DNA from: Viridibacillus soli
Lineage (GTDB): Bacteria; Bacillota; Bacilli; Bacillales_A; Planococcaceae
Direction of reading: 5' to 3'
NCBI RefSeq assembly: GCF_016612995.1
Contig: NZ_JAEOAH010000004.1
Coordinates: forward strand, 186,001 to 250,000
DNA: 64,000 bases
The notes under the pieces are model-generated. The model was not told where the DNA came from. It made no database searches and worked only from the letters and a program-made list of their open reading frames with translations. The position numbers and the translations under genes are program-made. The stretch's first letter is position 1; each line of letters starts with the position of its first letter. This document shows, one piece after another, positions 54,900 through 63,527 of this stretch.

Positions 54900-56138
54900 A
54901 TGAATAAAAGTGCAATTGAAAAGAAATTATGTCTTTGTATGATTGTAAAAAATGAATCGAAAATTATAGAAAGATGTTTAAATGGTGCTAAATCCATTAT
55001 CGATTATGTTTCGATTTGTGATACAGGTTCTACGGATCAAACTGTTGAGATCATTGAAGATTGGTGTAAAAAAAATAATATGCCTTGTACCGTCCACCGT
55101 GAGCCGTTTAAAAATTTCGGCTATAATCGAACGTTATCTGCAGAGCTTGCGCAAAAAACGTATCCCGAATCAGATTATTTGTTGCTGCTTGATGCGGATA
55201 TGATTTTAACTGTTGAGCCTCATTTTGATAAGCGTGCTTTAGCACATGATCAATATCTTACGCCCCAATCTGATGGTCATTTAAAATATTGGTTAAAGCG
55301 ACTTTTGAAAACTTCAATCCCTTGGAAATCTGTCGGGGTTACACATGAATATTGGGATTTGAATCGTGAAAAGTTAGAACTTAAGAATGCTATAAATATA
55401 GGGTCAACTGGAAAATTAGATGGATTAATGATTCAAGATCAAGCAGATGGTGGTAGTAGGGCTGATAAATTTGAACGAGATAAACGATTATTATTAGAAG
55501 GAATTTCTGACCCAACAACTCCTCCATATTTAATACAACGCTATATGTTTTATTTAGCACAGACCTATTCCTGCCTCAACGAACATGAACAATCGATTCA
55601 CTGGTATAAAAAAAGAGTAGAAGCTGGTGGATGGGAAGAAGAAGTGTTTTATGCACTTTTTCAAATAGGGCTGAGTTATGAACGGTTAGCAAATAACGCT
55701 ATTAATAAACAGAAAGTTCAAAATTCAGAAGGAAATAAATTAGTAGATGGTCTACACATTATTGAGCAGTTAAAACAGCAAGAAGAACAATCTATGGCTC
55801 TAGCTATTTTTTATTTTCAAAAGGCTTGGGAATACCGACCGAGCAGAGCGGAATCTTTGTATGCTTTAGCTCGAATTCATCGTACTAAATCCAATAATAA
55901 CCTCGGTTTGATGTATGCTTTGCAAGGAAAAGAGATCCCTTTCCCAAAAGATGACATTCTCTTTATAAATTATCAAGTATATGACTATCTTTTTGATTAT
56001 GAAATTTCGATTTGTGCTTATTATAACGAAAGCAAGCGTATTTTAGGCCGTGAAGCTTTAAAACGACTACAATCGAATATTGATCAATTACCTCCTGACA
56101 TAGCTAAAGCTGTGGAAAGTAACTCGAAATTTTATTGA
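54900..56138 (+). CDS. Glycosyltransferase family 2 with C-terminal TPR-like region
   Basis: 412 residues. The N-terminal GT2 domain (about 8-220) has LCLCMIVKNESKIIERCLNG, ICDTGSTDQTVEIIEDW and the metal-binding DADM in YLLLLDADM. The second half has TPR-like helices (YLAQTYSCLNEHEQSIHWYK and AIFYFQKAWEYRPSRAESLY). The same layout occurs in SunS-like and surface-protein glycosyltransferases of Bacilli. Acceptor unknown; no peptide-bacteriocin gene is visible nearby. A GGGGGATCT site lies about 10 nt upstream. Confidence 0.85.
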   Translation: MNKSAIEKKLCLCMIVKNESKIIERCLNGAKSIIDYVSICDTGSTDQTVEIIEDWCKKNNMPCTVHREPFKNFGYNRTLSAELAQKTYPESDYLLLLDADMILTVEPHFDKRALAHDQYLTPQSDGHLKYWLKRLLKTSIPWKSVGVTHEYWDLNREKLELKNAINIGSTGKLDGLMIQDQADGGSRADKFERDKRLLLEGISDPTTPPYLIQRYMFYLAQTYSCLNEHEQSIHWYKKRVEAGGWEEEVFYALFQIGLSYERLANNAINKQKVQNSEGNKLVDGLHIIEQLKQQEEQSMALAIFYFQKAWEYRPSRAESLYALARIHRTKSNNNLGLMYALQGKEIPFPKDDILFINYQVYDYLFDYEISICAYYNESKRILGREALKRLQSNIDQLPPDIAKAVESNSKFY

Positions 56139-56376
56139 TTCTACGTAAATAGAATCTCAGGCAAAATCCTTTTAGTGTTATAAAATGGATATTTTTGTTA
56201 CTGGTGATGCAGGTAATAATTGAACTGTTAAAAGAGGGCTAGAGGAGATGTGTGCAGTTTCATGGAAATGGCAATTCAATAATACGAATGGATATAACAA
56301 CTACCATTCTTAGCGCACAAGCCTTAGTCTCAATTCAGACTAAGGCTTGTGTTTTATTTTATTAATATAATTTAGC
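56139..56376. other. Intergenic region with terminator
   Basis: About 240 bp with no gene apart from the terminator hairpin at 56316-56356. Confidence 0.4.
56316..56356 (+). terminator. Strong terminator
   Basis: Perfect stem CACAAGCCTTAGTCT / AGACTAAGGCTTGTG followed by TTTTATTTT. Confidence 0.75.
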
Positions 56377-56461
56377 AGTTGTGTTGATTAGGGTGTTATT
56401 TACCGTTCAAAATGGTTTTTTTATGTTCAATATTAACGTATGTTACTATATTTTTTAGTTG
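56377..56461. repeat. 266-bp element, truncated inverted copy (copy 3)
   Basis: Starts AGTTGTGTTGATTA (terminal repeat) and matches about 85 bp of the right end of the elements at 33630 and 33971 in opposite orientation. It ends abruptly at TTTTTTAGTTG. The GC-rich core and the other end are missing. Confidence 0.7.
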
Positions 56462-56810
56462 CTTGCTAATTTTAAATCAAAAAAACAATAGTGAGGGGCT
56501 CTTCGGATTATTGAAAAATGAGTGTTAGGGTCACTCGTTTTTTATTATTGATAAATAGCTTAAGTGGAATGGCAAAAGGAAAGGAATACTGATTCAAAGG
56601 CACATGTATCTTTGAAATAAAGTTTGATCAAAAGTAAGCTGCAAATAATGATTTTATATATTGAAGAAGCCCACGCGTTTTGAACAAAGTTTGATCAAAA
56701 TGTGTGAGTTTGGTTTAGTATGTAGTGAAATTTTGTAAAAAAGATTGATTAAAAACTATCATTCATTGTTTCATATCTGTCTTATTTTCAAATAAAAGTA
56801 CGAACCTTTA
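56462..56810. other. Intergenic region with short imperfect repeats
   Basis: About 350 bp. A motif of the type TTTGAA-AAAGTTTGATCAAAA occurs three times (about 56606, 56676, 56734) with decreasing similarity. No gene. Confidence 0.35.
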
Positions 56811-57359
56811 CTACGTTAAAGTAACATCTTCCAATTTTCCATAGTCACTTTTAAGTATAGACATTATTATTTCATCAGAATAATGTCCATTATAATTTAA
56901 AGACTCGCGCAAAATCCCTTCTCTTATAAATCCAGTCTTTTCATAAGCTTTGATCCCACGTTTATTATGACTGAATACTTCTAACTGTAAACGATTTAAT
57001 TTCAATTCTTCAAATACAAATTTTAAGACCAGTCTAATAGCTTCAGTACCATAGCCTTTACCAGTTAACTCAATAGAACACATTGAAATTCTAAACCCTG
57101 CCTTATTATTATCCTTTTCTATATCAGAAATAGATAGTTCTCCAATCATTTCGTCATTTTCATTTAAACAAATAGCTAAATCAAAGCGTGACGGATCTTC
57201 ATCTAAATTTTTAATGTGCTGTTGAATTTGTTCCAATGTAAATGTAGATTTTGTGCCTGTCATATATCTTATCTCTTTATCGTTTGTGTTCGCTAATAAA
57301 AGAGGTGCATCTGTTTCTTTTAAAGAGCGAAGGTAAATTCTTTCACTTGTTAAATTCAT
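56811..57359 (-). CDS. RimJ/RimL-type GNAT acetyltransferase
   Basis: 182 residues with Acetyltransf_3 layout: SERIYLRSLKETDAPLLLAN, ISMCSIELTGKGYGTEAIRL (acetyl-CoA loop) and LNRLQLEVFSHNKRGIKAYE, then KTGFIREGILRES. These enzymes acetylate N-termini or small amines. TGGAGGAGATATA precedes the ATG. Single gene unit. Confidence 0.87.
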   Translation of the reverse strand: MNLTSERIYLRSLKETDAPLLLANTNDKEIRYMTGTKSTFTLEQIQQHIKNLDEDPSRFDLAICLNENDEMIGELSISDIEKDNNKAGFRISMCSIELTGKGYGTEAIRLVLKFVFEELKLNRLQLEVFSHNKRGIKAYEKTGFIREGILRESLNYNGHYSDEIIMSILKSDYGKLEDVTLT

Positions 57360-57540
57360 TATATCTCCTCCATAAATTATTTATTCAAACACTTAACAAT
57401 CATTACTTGTTTTTAAGATTACATCATAATTATTAGTAAGGATAGATAAAGAATAGTAATGAAACATTTAATGCCTAATAATACTTTATACCCATACTGA
57501 TTTGTAATTAGACATCATATTTTAGATTTTTAAAAAACAA

Positions 57541-57588
57541 AAAGGCTATCTGGTGTATTATTTTAATAATTCCCCAGACTAGCCATAT
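57541..57588 (-). terminator. Terminator of the CD3324-type gene
   Basis: On the minus strand the stem GGCTAGTCTGG / CCAGATAGCC (one bulge) is followed by TTTTTTG. Confidence 0.65.
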
Positions 57589-57591
57589 CAA

Positions 57592-57867
57592 TTATTTTAT
57601 TTCTTTTTTTGCATAAACAATTTTTTTGATTGTTTCAACTGATAAAAAATACTTTTCAGATATTTCTTGGATGTTCATTCCATTCTCAAAGTTTTCTCGA
57701 ATTTTTTGATTTCGATGATTCAGTTGCTTTTGTATACCACTAACAGAACCCCATTTTTTTCGAGTGGTTTGTTGTATTGGAATATATAAAGTTTCCCCTT
57801 GTATATATTTTTGAACTTCTGCCAATAGCTCTTTTGGTAATACTTTTGTAGCATTTATATAATTCAA
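57592..57867 (-). CDS. CD3324-type / Mor-like HTH protein
   Basis: 91 residues from TTG 57867, preceded by AAGGAGCGAGCAAA. The frame extends to ATG 57897, but that reading would place the ribosome-binding site inside the gene. NYINATKVLPKELLAEVQKY, GETLYIPIQ and the HTH MNIQEISEKYFLSVETIKKI fit the CD3324 family related to Mor activators. It probably binds DNA as a small regulator. Confidence 0.78.
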   Translation of the reverse strand: MNYINATKVLPKELLAEVQKYIQGETLYIPIQQTTRKKWGSVSGIQKQLNHRNQKIRENFENGMNIQEISEKYFLSVETIKKIVYAKKEIK

Positions 57868-58337
57868 ATTTGCTCGCTCCTTATTTCGATTTAACATAAA
57901 TAAGGTGCAAAGCCAAAATATTAGAAATAGTATCTAGCGATTAAATATTTTTCCTCATGCAAAGTATCGCTTTTCTAATTAAAGGCTTTGCATGAGTTTG
58001 AGTTTTATTTCTAAATGAAATAGATTTATTTTTCAATTAAAACACCCCTTTGGATAATCATATCCAAAGGGGTGAAACGATGCAACAAACGGTATAACTT
58101 TATTTCAAACCTACAGCACCGCCTTTCATTCAAAAAAAATAAAAGGTACGATATTCATAAAATAGAATTTCTACTAACCTTGCGGAGCCTCCGTTATTTG
58201 AAAACATCTTTAAAAAAGTAGAAGTTACTAATTGCTGAAAAATTAGTAGTGAGAACTATATTTGAAGCATAGAATACTATAAAGTGAAACCTAATTTGCA
58301 TTGAAAAAACATCTAAATTGATGGGAGATGAGAGAAT
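57868..58337. other. Intergenic region with two long hairpins
   Basis: About 470 bp without a gene. Hairpins at 57955-57998 (CTCATGCAAAG / CTTTGCATGAG) and 58043-58075 (CACCCCTTTGGATA / TATCCAAAGGGGTG) are seen. The second is followed by GTTTTAATT on the minus strand, as in a terminator, though no minus-strand gene precedes it. A decayed gene or small RNA is possible. Confidence 0.45.
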
Positions 58338-58802
58338 ATGAAGCTGTCACCTTATGAAGCTGCTAAAAAAATATTATTATCAGAAGCTGATATAGCTAAT
58401 TTCATTGGTCCTCAATCGAGCGAATTGCTTGAGCGAGTAGAAGATGCCCTGAATTTGAAAATCATAGGTTCATATAGAGAATTTCTCTTAACTTTTGGTG
58501 CAGGTTTTTTTTCGGGTGTTAAAATATTAGGCATCCCGGGTGATGATTTTGGGAATCCCTCATTGTTGAACGGTGTTAGTTACACGTTAACTTTAAGGAA
58601 GGAAGTTGGTTTACCGTGTAATCTACTAGTCATTTATAATCCTGGAAATGGTGAATTATTTTGTTTGGATTTTCATCAAATAAAAGATGATGAACCGGAG
58701 ATTGTATCTTTTATGCCAGAAGTAGGAATGGGACTACAATATGATGCAATTGCAGATAGTTTTGGCGAATTTTTATATGAAATTGTTTGTGATGAGTTCT
58801 AA
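58338..58802 (+). CDS. SMI1/KNR4 family (SUKH) protein
   Basis: 154 residues with the SUKH pattern: NLKIIGSYREFLLTFGAGFF and the later YDAIADSFGEFLYEIVCDEF. SUKH domains are a main class of immunity proteins against polymorphic toxins. No toxin gene is adjacent, so it may be an orphan immunity protein. TGGGAGATGAGAG precedes the ATG. A terminator follows. Confidence 0.82.
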   Translation: MKLSPYEAAKKILLSEADIANFIGPQSSELLERVEDALNLKIIGSYREFLLTFGAGFFSGVKILGIPGDDFGNPSLLNGVSYTLTLRKEVGLPCNLLVIYNPGNGELFCLDFHQIKDDEPEIVSFMPEVGMGLQYDAIADSFGEFLYEIVCDEF

Positions 58803-58865
58803 CGTTTTTCATCTTATTCTAGTGCTCAAGTCTATAATTATATTGAATTTATTTTAAACCAATAC

Positions 58866-58903
58866 AAAGAGGAACTGTTTAAGGATACAGTTCCTCTTTT
58901 GTT
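58866..58903. terminator. Bidirectional terminator, SUKH gene / DUF2332 gene
   Basis: Stem AAGAGGAACTGT / ACAGTTCCTCTT followed by TTGTTT; T-rich on the other strand as well. Confidence 0.75.
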
Positions 58904-58907
58904 TTAT

Positions 58908-59930
58908 CTATTTCCAAGTAAACCAACGAGCATGACCGTCCGGACGTTCAAATACTTGTTCATCAAATGTATTTTTAAAGAAATAATCACGATGCAAATT
59001 CGTATCAAATAAATTGTTATAGACATGATAAATTTCTCTTCCTTGACTAATAGTGTGTAATGTTTTCACCAGAAGCTCTTTTTGAACATGAGGTATTTGA
59101 TTCCCTACATGTGTGTGAAATACGCAAATAATTGAATTTGGACTTATTTTTTGTACAATTTCTTCTAGTAATTCCACTGCATTACCGTCTATTAATTCAA
59201 TTTCTAAATCTTGAACAACTTCGGTTGCAGCATTAAATAATGTGCGACGTTCTGTATGTTCTGGCCAAATAAGTGCTTGCAACCATTTCACATCTTCTAC
59301 ATTATTTAAGTCATTTGTATGCAAATCAATGCCGATCCGATTACTAACGAGGGGGATTTCCTTTATTGACCCTGGTAAAGCTGTTCCTTTATTGTCAGAA
59401 GTTAAAAGTACTTTCGAATTAGTTTTCCCCACAACCATACCTTCATTATATTGATAAGCATATTGATCTAAGCCTAGCTGAAGCCCTGCGCTCGTGCCAA
59501 TTTCAATAAGTGCTAATGGCTTGTGGTGTCTTGCATATATTTCAGTAAAGATTGGATATAGATAAGCACATCGTCTGACTTCATTTGTTTGGACAAGTTT
59601 TGTTTGAAATAATGAGATTAACATTTCCTCGTGTTCTAAGCAAAAGTTCTTAAAGTAAGGAAATGCCTCATTAGGATTTCTCGTGTTGGATTCAAAGCTT
59701 TTATAGAAGGACATTAATTCAATTGATTCGGAAGTTTCTAATAAATAGTGTACACTGGCAAAAAATAAATTCGGTATTGGCTGACCTTGAGGGATCTTAC
59801 TAGCTAACGTTAATAATGATGAATCTTTAGCGATTTCATATGATAAACATTCATATAAGTCACTGGAACCTGCACATTCTGTTTTCGCAAAATAAGAAAA
59901 ATTACGACTGATTTTTTCTAAAGCGATCAT
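58908..59930 (-). CDS. DUF2332 family protein
   Basis: 340 residues matching the DUF2332 layout: a helical N-terminus (YFAKTECAGSSDLYECLSYE) and a Rossmann-like methyltransferase-type part (LALIEIGTSAGLQLGLDQYA, IICVFHTHVGNQIPHVQKEL). Function unknown in the family; an SAM-binding-like GTSAGLQ motif hints at a methyltransferase ancestry. It diverges from a LysR gene about 130 bp away. Confidence 0.82.
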   Translation of the reverse strand: MIALEKISRNFSYFAKTECAGSSDLYECLSYEIAKDSSLLTLASKIPQGQPIPNLFFASVHYLLETSESIELMSFYKSFESNTRNPNEAFPYFKNFCLEHEEMLISLFQTKLVQTNEVRRCAYLYPIFTEIYARHHKPLALIEIGTSAGLQLGLDQYAYQYNEGMVVGKTNSKVLLTSDNKGTALPGSIKEIPLVSNRIGIDLHTNDLNNVEDVKWLQALIWPEHTERRTLFNAATEVVQDLEIELIDGNAVELLEEIVQKISPNSIICVFHTHVGNQIPHVQKELLVKTLHTISQGREIYHVYNNLFDTNLHRDYFFKNTFDEQVFERPDGHARWFTWK

Positions 59931-60062
59931 ATTATCACCTTCCCATTTTCAAATGTAACAGTGCGCCTCTGTTGTAATTAATATACAGAATATTTATAAT
60001 TAACTAAATTAAATCATTTTAATTGATATGATTATAAATGTTAATTGAGTGGAGATGTGTTG

Positions 60063-60944
60063 ATGGATTATCAATGGATTCGAACCTTTATTGTTGCAGC
60101 GAAGACATGTAATTTTAGGCAAACGGCCGAAATGCTTCTGATGTCACAGCCTAATGTGACGGTACATATTCATCAATTGGAGCAATCGCTTAATACAAAG
60201 TTATTTAAGAGAAAAAAAAATCGTGTGACTTTAACAGAATCTGGACGAGCGTTTTTCAGTGAAGCAATCAAGATTCAAGAGCAGTGGGAGAGCAGCTTGG
60301 AGAACTTTCAACTGTTTAAAAATGGCTATCGTGAACAAATTATTGTGGCAATGACACCAATGATGGTAGAGACCATTTTGCCACATGTTATTTATGACTA
60401 TATAAAGCGATATCCTGAAATAGATGTATCAATACTTGTTGAGGAATCAAATCAAATTGAAAAAATGGTGGAAATGGGGGAGGCGCATATAGGGATTTCT
60501 TTGATCAAGCCTCAAAATAAGACAATTCAAGTAACAGAATTATTGCAAGATACATTACAATTTGCAGTGCCAATTGATGCTTATGATGATGAAACGGGAA
60601 TTTACTTAGATATTGAGCATTATTTTGAACAATATCCTCTTTTTACTCACCATCATCCAACGATTTGGGACCCTTTGCTAATTCGATTGCAAAAAGAGTT
60701 CTCAACGATGAAATCGATTCGTGTAACACAATCTTATGTCGTAAAACGATTTATACAGGATGGATTAGGGATATCATTTATGCCAAAATCAATCCTGTAT
60801 AAAGAACATATGGAAGGTCGAATAAATATGATAGACTTTCCGGTATTAAAACTTCCAAGTATCGAAGTTTTAATACTATCCAAGCAATTAAGAGAAATTG
60901 ATCATCAATTAGTGAGTATGATTAAATCACGTTATTACAGTTAA
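60063..60944 (+). CDS. LysR-family transcriptional regulator
   Basis: 293 residues from ATG 60063 (GTGGAG upstream); the frame is open to 60045. HTH is DYQWIRTFIVAAKTCNFRQT with AEMLLMSQPNVTVHIHQLEQ. It should regulate the divergent DUF2332 gene and perhaps the GNAT gene downstream, which is 33 bp away on the same strand. Confidence 0.9.
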   Translation: MDYQWIRTFIVAAKTCNFRQTAEMLLMSQPNVTVHIHQLEQSLNTKLFKRKKNRVTLTESGRAFFSEAIKIQEQWESSLENFQLFKNGYREQIIVAMTPMMVETILPHVIYDYIKRYPEIDVSILVEESNQIEKMVEMGEAHIGISLIKPQNKTIQVTELLQDTLQFAVPIDAYDDETGIYLDIEHYFEQYPLFTHHHPTIWDPLLIRLQKEFSTMKSIRVTQSYVVKRFIQDGLGISFMPKSILYKEHMEGRINMIDFPVLKLPSIEVLILSKQLREIDHQLVSMIKSRYYS

Positions 60945-60977
60945 GCAATTTAGATTAATAATAGAAAGGATGAAAAC

Positions 60978-61775
60978 ATGAAACGAAACTCCGACATTAT
61001 CATGAAAAGTGAAAATAACGTATTAATTTCTCGATTAAATGCTTTTAGGATAGTAAATAATAACGCATTAGGATCTAACATTAAGCAGTTCGGCACAACG
61101 CTTGCTTTTCAAGTGCAACAAATACCCGGCCCAGCTTTTAATACTGTTCGTAATCTAAATGGTGAAGATCTTATTTATTTCTCGGATATTGAAACTTGGT
61201 ATAACGAGCAGAATATGGGCTTCCAGATTGAGGTGACACCGCATAATGCGAGCCAAGAGGTGTTTCGTCAATTACATAAATGTTCATTTTATCAGACAGG
61301 CTTTCATGCATCATTTATTGGAGATATACAGGAAGTTGTCGATACAACAACCACTTCAAACTTCGAAGTTGAATTATTGCAGAAAGAGGAGTTCACTGAT
61401 TTTGCAGATGTCTATGTAAGAGGGTTTGGATTACCTGAATTTATAACGGAGGGCGTTAAGCAAAATAATGAGATTTTATATGATATAGGGGGATGGAGAT
61501 TTTTTAAAGCAACCCTACAAGGAAAAATTGTAGGGATAGCTGTTTTATACGTACAGGATGATATTGCAACGTTAGCGGCTGCAACAACTCTGTCTGAATA
61601 TCGGGGACAAGGTATTCAAAAAGCACTCATTCAAGCAAGGGCCCAATATGCCTTACCGCAGGGGGCAAAATATATTACAAGTGAAGCGCAGTTTGGAAGC
61701 ATAAGTCACTCGAATATGCAAAAAAGTATGATGGATTTAGTGTATACAAAGGCTATTTACAATAAGAATACATAA
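60978..61775 (+). CDS. GNAT-family acetyltransferase
   Basis: 265 residues. The C-terminal GNAT core shows GKIVGIAVLYVQDDIATLAA, TTLSEYRGQGIQKALIQAR (acetyl-CoA loop) and ITSEAQFGSISHSNMQKSM. The N-terminal half (~130 residues) is a degenerate acetyltransferase or accessory domain. GAAAGGATG precedes the ATG. A terminator follows. Confidence 0.82.
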   Translation: MKRNSDIIMKSENNVLISRLNAFRIVNNNALGSNIKQFGTTLAFQVQQIPGPAFNTVRNLNGEDLIYFSDIETWYNEQNMGFQIEVTPHNASQEVFRQLHKCSFYQTGFHASFIGDIQEVVDTTTTSNFEVELLQKEEFTDFADVYVRGFGLPEFITEGVKQNNEILYDIGGWRFFKATLQGKIVGIAVLYVQDDIATLAAATTLSEYRGQGIQKALIQARAQYALPQGAKYITSEAQFGSISHSNMQKSMMDLVYTKAIYNKNT

Positions 61776-61805
61776 TAATTTAACTAGTTTTCCAAAAAGC
61801 AATCT

Positions 61806-61834
61806 CATTTGAGGTTGTTTTTTTATATCACTAA
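61806..61834 (+). terminator. Terminator of the GNAT gene
   Basis: Stem GCAATCTC / GAGGTTGT followed by T7. Confidence 0.65.
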
Positions 61835-61862
61835 ATGATATATTACTTAGTGATATAATATG
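61833..61862 (+). promoter_or_regulatory. PadR operator palindrome over the promoter
   Basis: TATATCACTAA and TTA-CTTAGTGATATA form an inverted repeat of about 30 bp, with TATAAT at the right end. This is where an autorepressing PadR protein would bind. The palindrome is seen; binding is inferred. Confidence 0.6.
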
Positions 61863-61873
61863 GAGGTATGTAT

Positions 61874-62194
61874 ATGAAATCATTAGAACAGTTGACTGAC
61901 TCTGTTTTTTATATAATGGCTGCACTTGTGCAACCAAAGCACGGTTATGCAGTGATGGCATTAGTAGAAAAGGAAACAGGAGGCGAATTTACAATTGGTC
62001 CTGCAACACTTTACACGATTATAAAAAAGCTACTTAATGAAAATTTAATTTTTCTACATGATGAAAGTAATCCAAGAAGAAAAGTGTATGCCTTAACTGA
62101 GAAGGGGCATCACATCCTTGTAAAAGATATAGAACGACGTAAAACAATGCTGTCATTGGCAGAGCGTGAATTAAGAGGAGGCAATGCAGAATGA
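61874..62194 (+). CDS. PadR-family transcriptional regulator
   Basis: 106 residues from ATG 61874, 8 nt after GGAGG (ATG 61868 is too close). PadR winged helix: YIMAALVQPKHGYAVMALVE, TIGPATLYTIIKKLLNENLI, RRKVYALTEKGHHIL, then one dimerisation helix. It overlaps the next gene by 4 bp and should repress its own operon. Confidence 0.92.
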   Translation: MKSLEQLTDSVFYIMAALVQPKHGYAVMALVEKETGGEFTIGPATLYTIIKKLLNENLIFLHDESNPRRKVYALTEKGHHILVKDIERRKTMLSLAERELRGGNAE

Positions 62195-62721
62195 AACAGT
62201 CAACAAAGTATATGATGTCAGATGGATTAGCATTTTCGGAAAAAAGAGATTTAAAAAGGCTCCAGAAGAAATCGAAAGAAGGATGGCATTTATTTAGCTT
62301 TTTACCTATGGGTTATAACCTGCAAAAGGGCGAGCCAAAGGAACTGCAATATAGTGTGGATTATCGACATTTACAGGACGGAGAAGATCAGGAGTATTTT
62401 GAACTATTTGAAATGGCTGGTTGGAATCATGTTTGTTCAGAGGTAGGTATACATTTTTTTGTAGCACCGATGGGCACTCAACCGATTTATACCGATGTAG
62501 AGTCTCAAATAGATAAAGTACAGCGGCTTAGCAAAAATGTATATATGACAGCGGTATTTTTCGTCTTGATGACTGTTGTTTCGTATTTTGTAAGTGAACT
62601 GACAACAGGAATTGTAAGCTCGATCTTCCATTACATATTGCTTGCTAGTGAGGTTTTTACAATTCCGTGTTTGATGATGGTTGCTTCTTTGCTTTATAGA
62701 AAATGGGTGAAGAAAAGCTGA
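62191..62721 (+). CDS. DUF2812 membrane protein
   Basis: 176 residues. The DUF2812 domain (SEKRDLKRLQKKSKEGWHLF, LQYSVDYRHLQDGEDQEYFE, WNHVCSEVGIHFFVAP) is followed by two membrane helices (~110-130, 145-165). PadR-DUF2812 pairs are frequent in Firmicutes and are linked to envelope stress in some species. ATGA overlap with the PadR gene. Confidence 0.88.
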   Translation: MKQSTKYMMSDGLAFSEKRDLKRLQKKSKEGWHLFSFLPMGYNLQKGEPKELQYSVDYRHLQDGEDQEYFELFEMAGWNHVCSEVGIHFFVAPMGTQPIYTDVESQIDKVQRLSKNVYMTAVFFVLMTVVSYFVSELTTGIVSSIFHYILLASEVFTIPCLMMVASLLYRKWVKKS

Positions 62722-62829
62722 ATTAATTAATTATTGAACAAGAAATCCCACTATAACGGACCATTTACTCTTGTCAAATCTATGTAAATATACTTTATTG
62801 ATATTCGTTTAAAACGAACGTTCTATAAT

Positions 62830-63078
62830 GTGTTTATTAACGGAGAGAGAATTAAAAGCAGCGATTAAAAAGCTGATTCCTGAAGAACAACATCGTTTGT
62901 AAGATTTCTTTATCCATTCTCCTACTTCATATTCTGTAAGGGAAGCCGCAAGAAGTGACTGAACGGAAAAAATAAGATGGATATATTTGCATACATTGTG
63001 GTTCAAAACAAGTTGTTCATTTCGGTAAGTATAATGCAATTGATCAGTCACTAAAAACGTATCAGTACATAGCGTGAA
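62830..63078 (+). pseudogene. IS1595-like transposase remnant (zinc-ribbon region)
   Basis: One frame gives LTERELKAAIKKLIPEEQHR, another LREAARSD-type sequence, and a third HCGSKQVVHFGKYNAIDQSL plus KTYQYIA before a stop. Together they form the N-terminal helix and zinc ribbon of an IS1595/ISXO2 transposase with several frameshifts. The catalytic domain is gone. Confidence 0.6.
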
Positions 63079-63091
63079 AGGAGGTGAGGCA

Positions 63092-63283
63092 ATGGATAAA
63101 ATGTGGAGTACTTTAAGTGTGTTGCTGTTTTCTTTTGTGATAAGCTATCTTTTAGCATCTGCCTTTAATAAATATGGGCTTGAAGTAAATTCAATTATAA
63201 CCTCAATTATAATTGTTATATCTGCTGTTACGATAGTTGAAATGATTATTAAGTTAACTCCATCAAAGCCAAAGTTGAATTGA
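63092..63283 (+). CDS. Small two-helix membrane protein (63 aa)
   Basis: ATG 63092 has a perfect AAGGAGGTGA site 5 nt upstream. Two membrane helices: TLSVLLFSFVISYLLASAF and SIITSIIIVISAVTIVEMII, with a short basic tail. Family not recognised. Monocistronic with its own terminator, directly after the transposase remnant. Confidence 0.75.
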   Translation: MDKMWSTLSVLLFSFVISYLLASAFNKYGLEVNSIITSIIIVISAVTIVEMIIKLTPSKPKLN

Positions 63284-63299
63284 TTTATTTCCTGTATAG

Positions 63300-63334
63300 G
63301 AAGGGTTTCTGTAGACAACCCTTTCTTTTTTTAT
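63300..63334 (+). terminator. Terminator of the 63-aa gene
   Basis: Stem GAAGGGTT / AACCCTTC followed by T7. Confidence 0.75.
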
Positions 63335-63527
63335 CTTTCATTTTGGCTATGTTAAAGAAAAATGTTGATTTAGAAAATAATTATGTAAGAAAAGGTATAA
63401 GTAGATATTTATGTTAAAATAAATATAAGATTGTGAAGATTTCTACTTAAACTAACGGGTCAGTTTAGATTAAAAGGAAAAATTTTGTATAAATGATAAA
63501 GTTAGTGTTTAACAGGGAGGGTCACGT

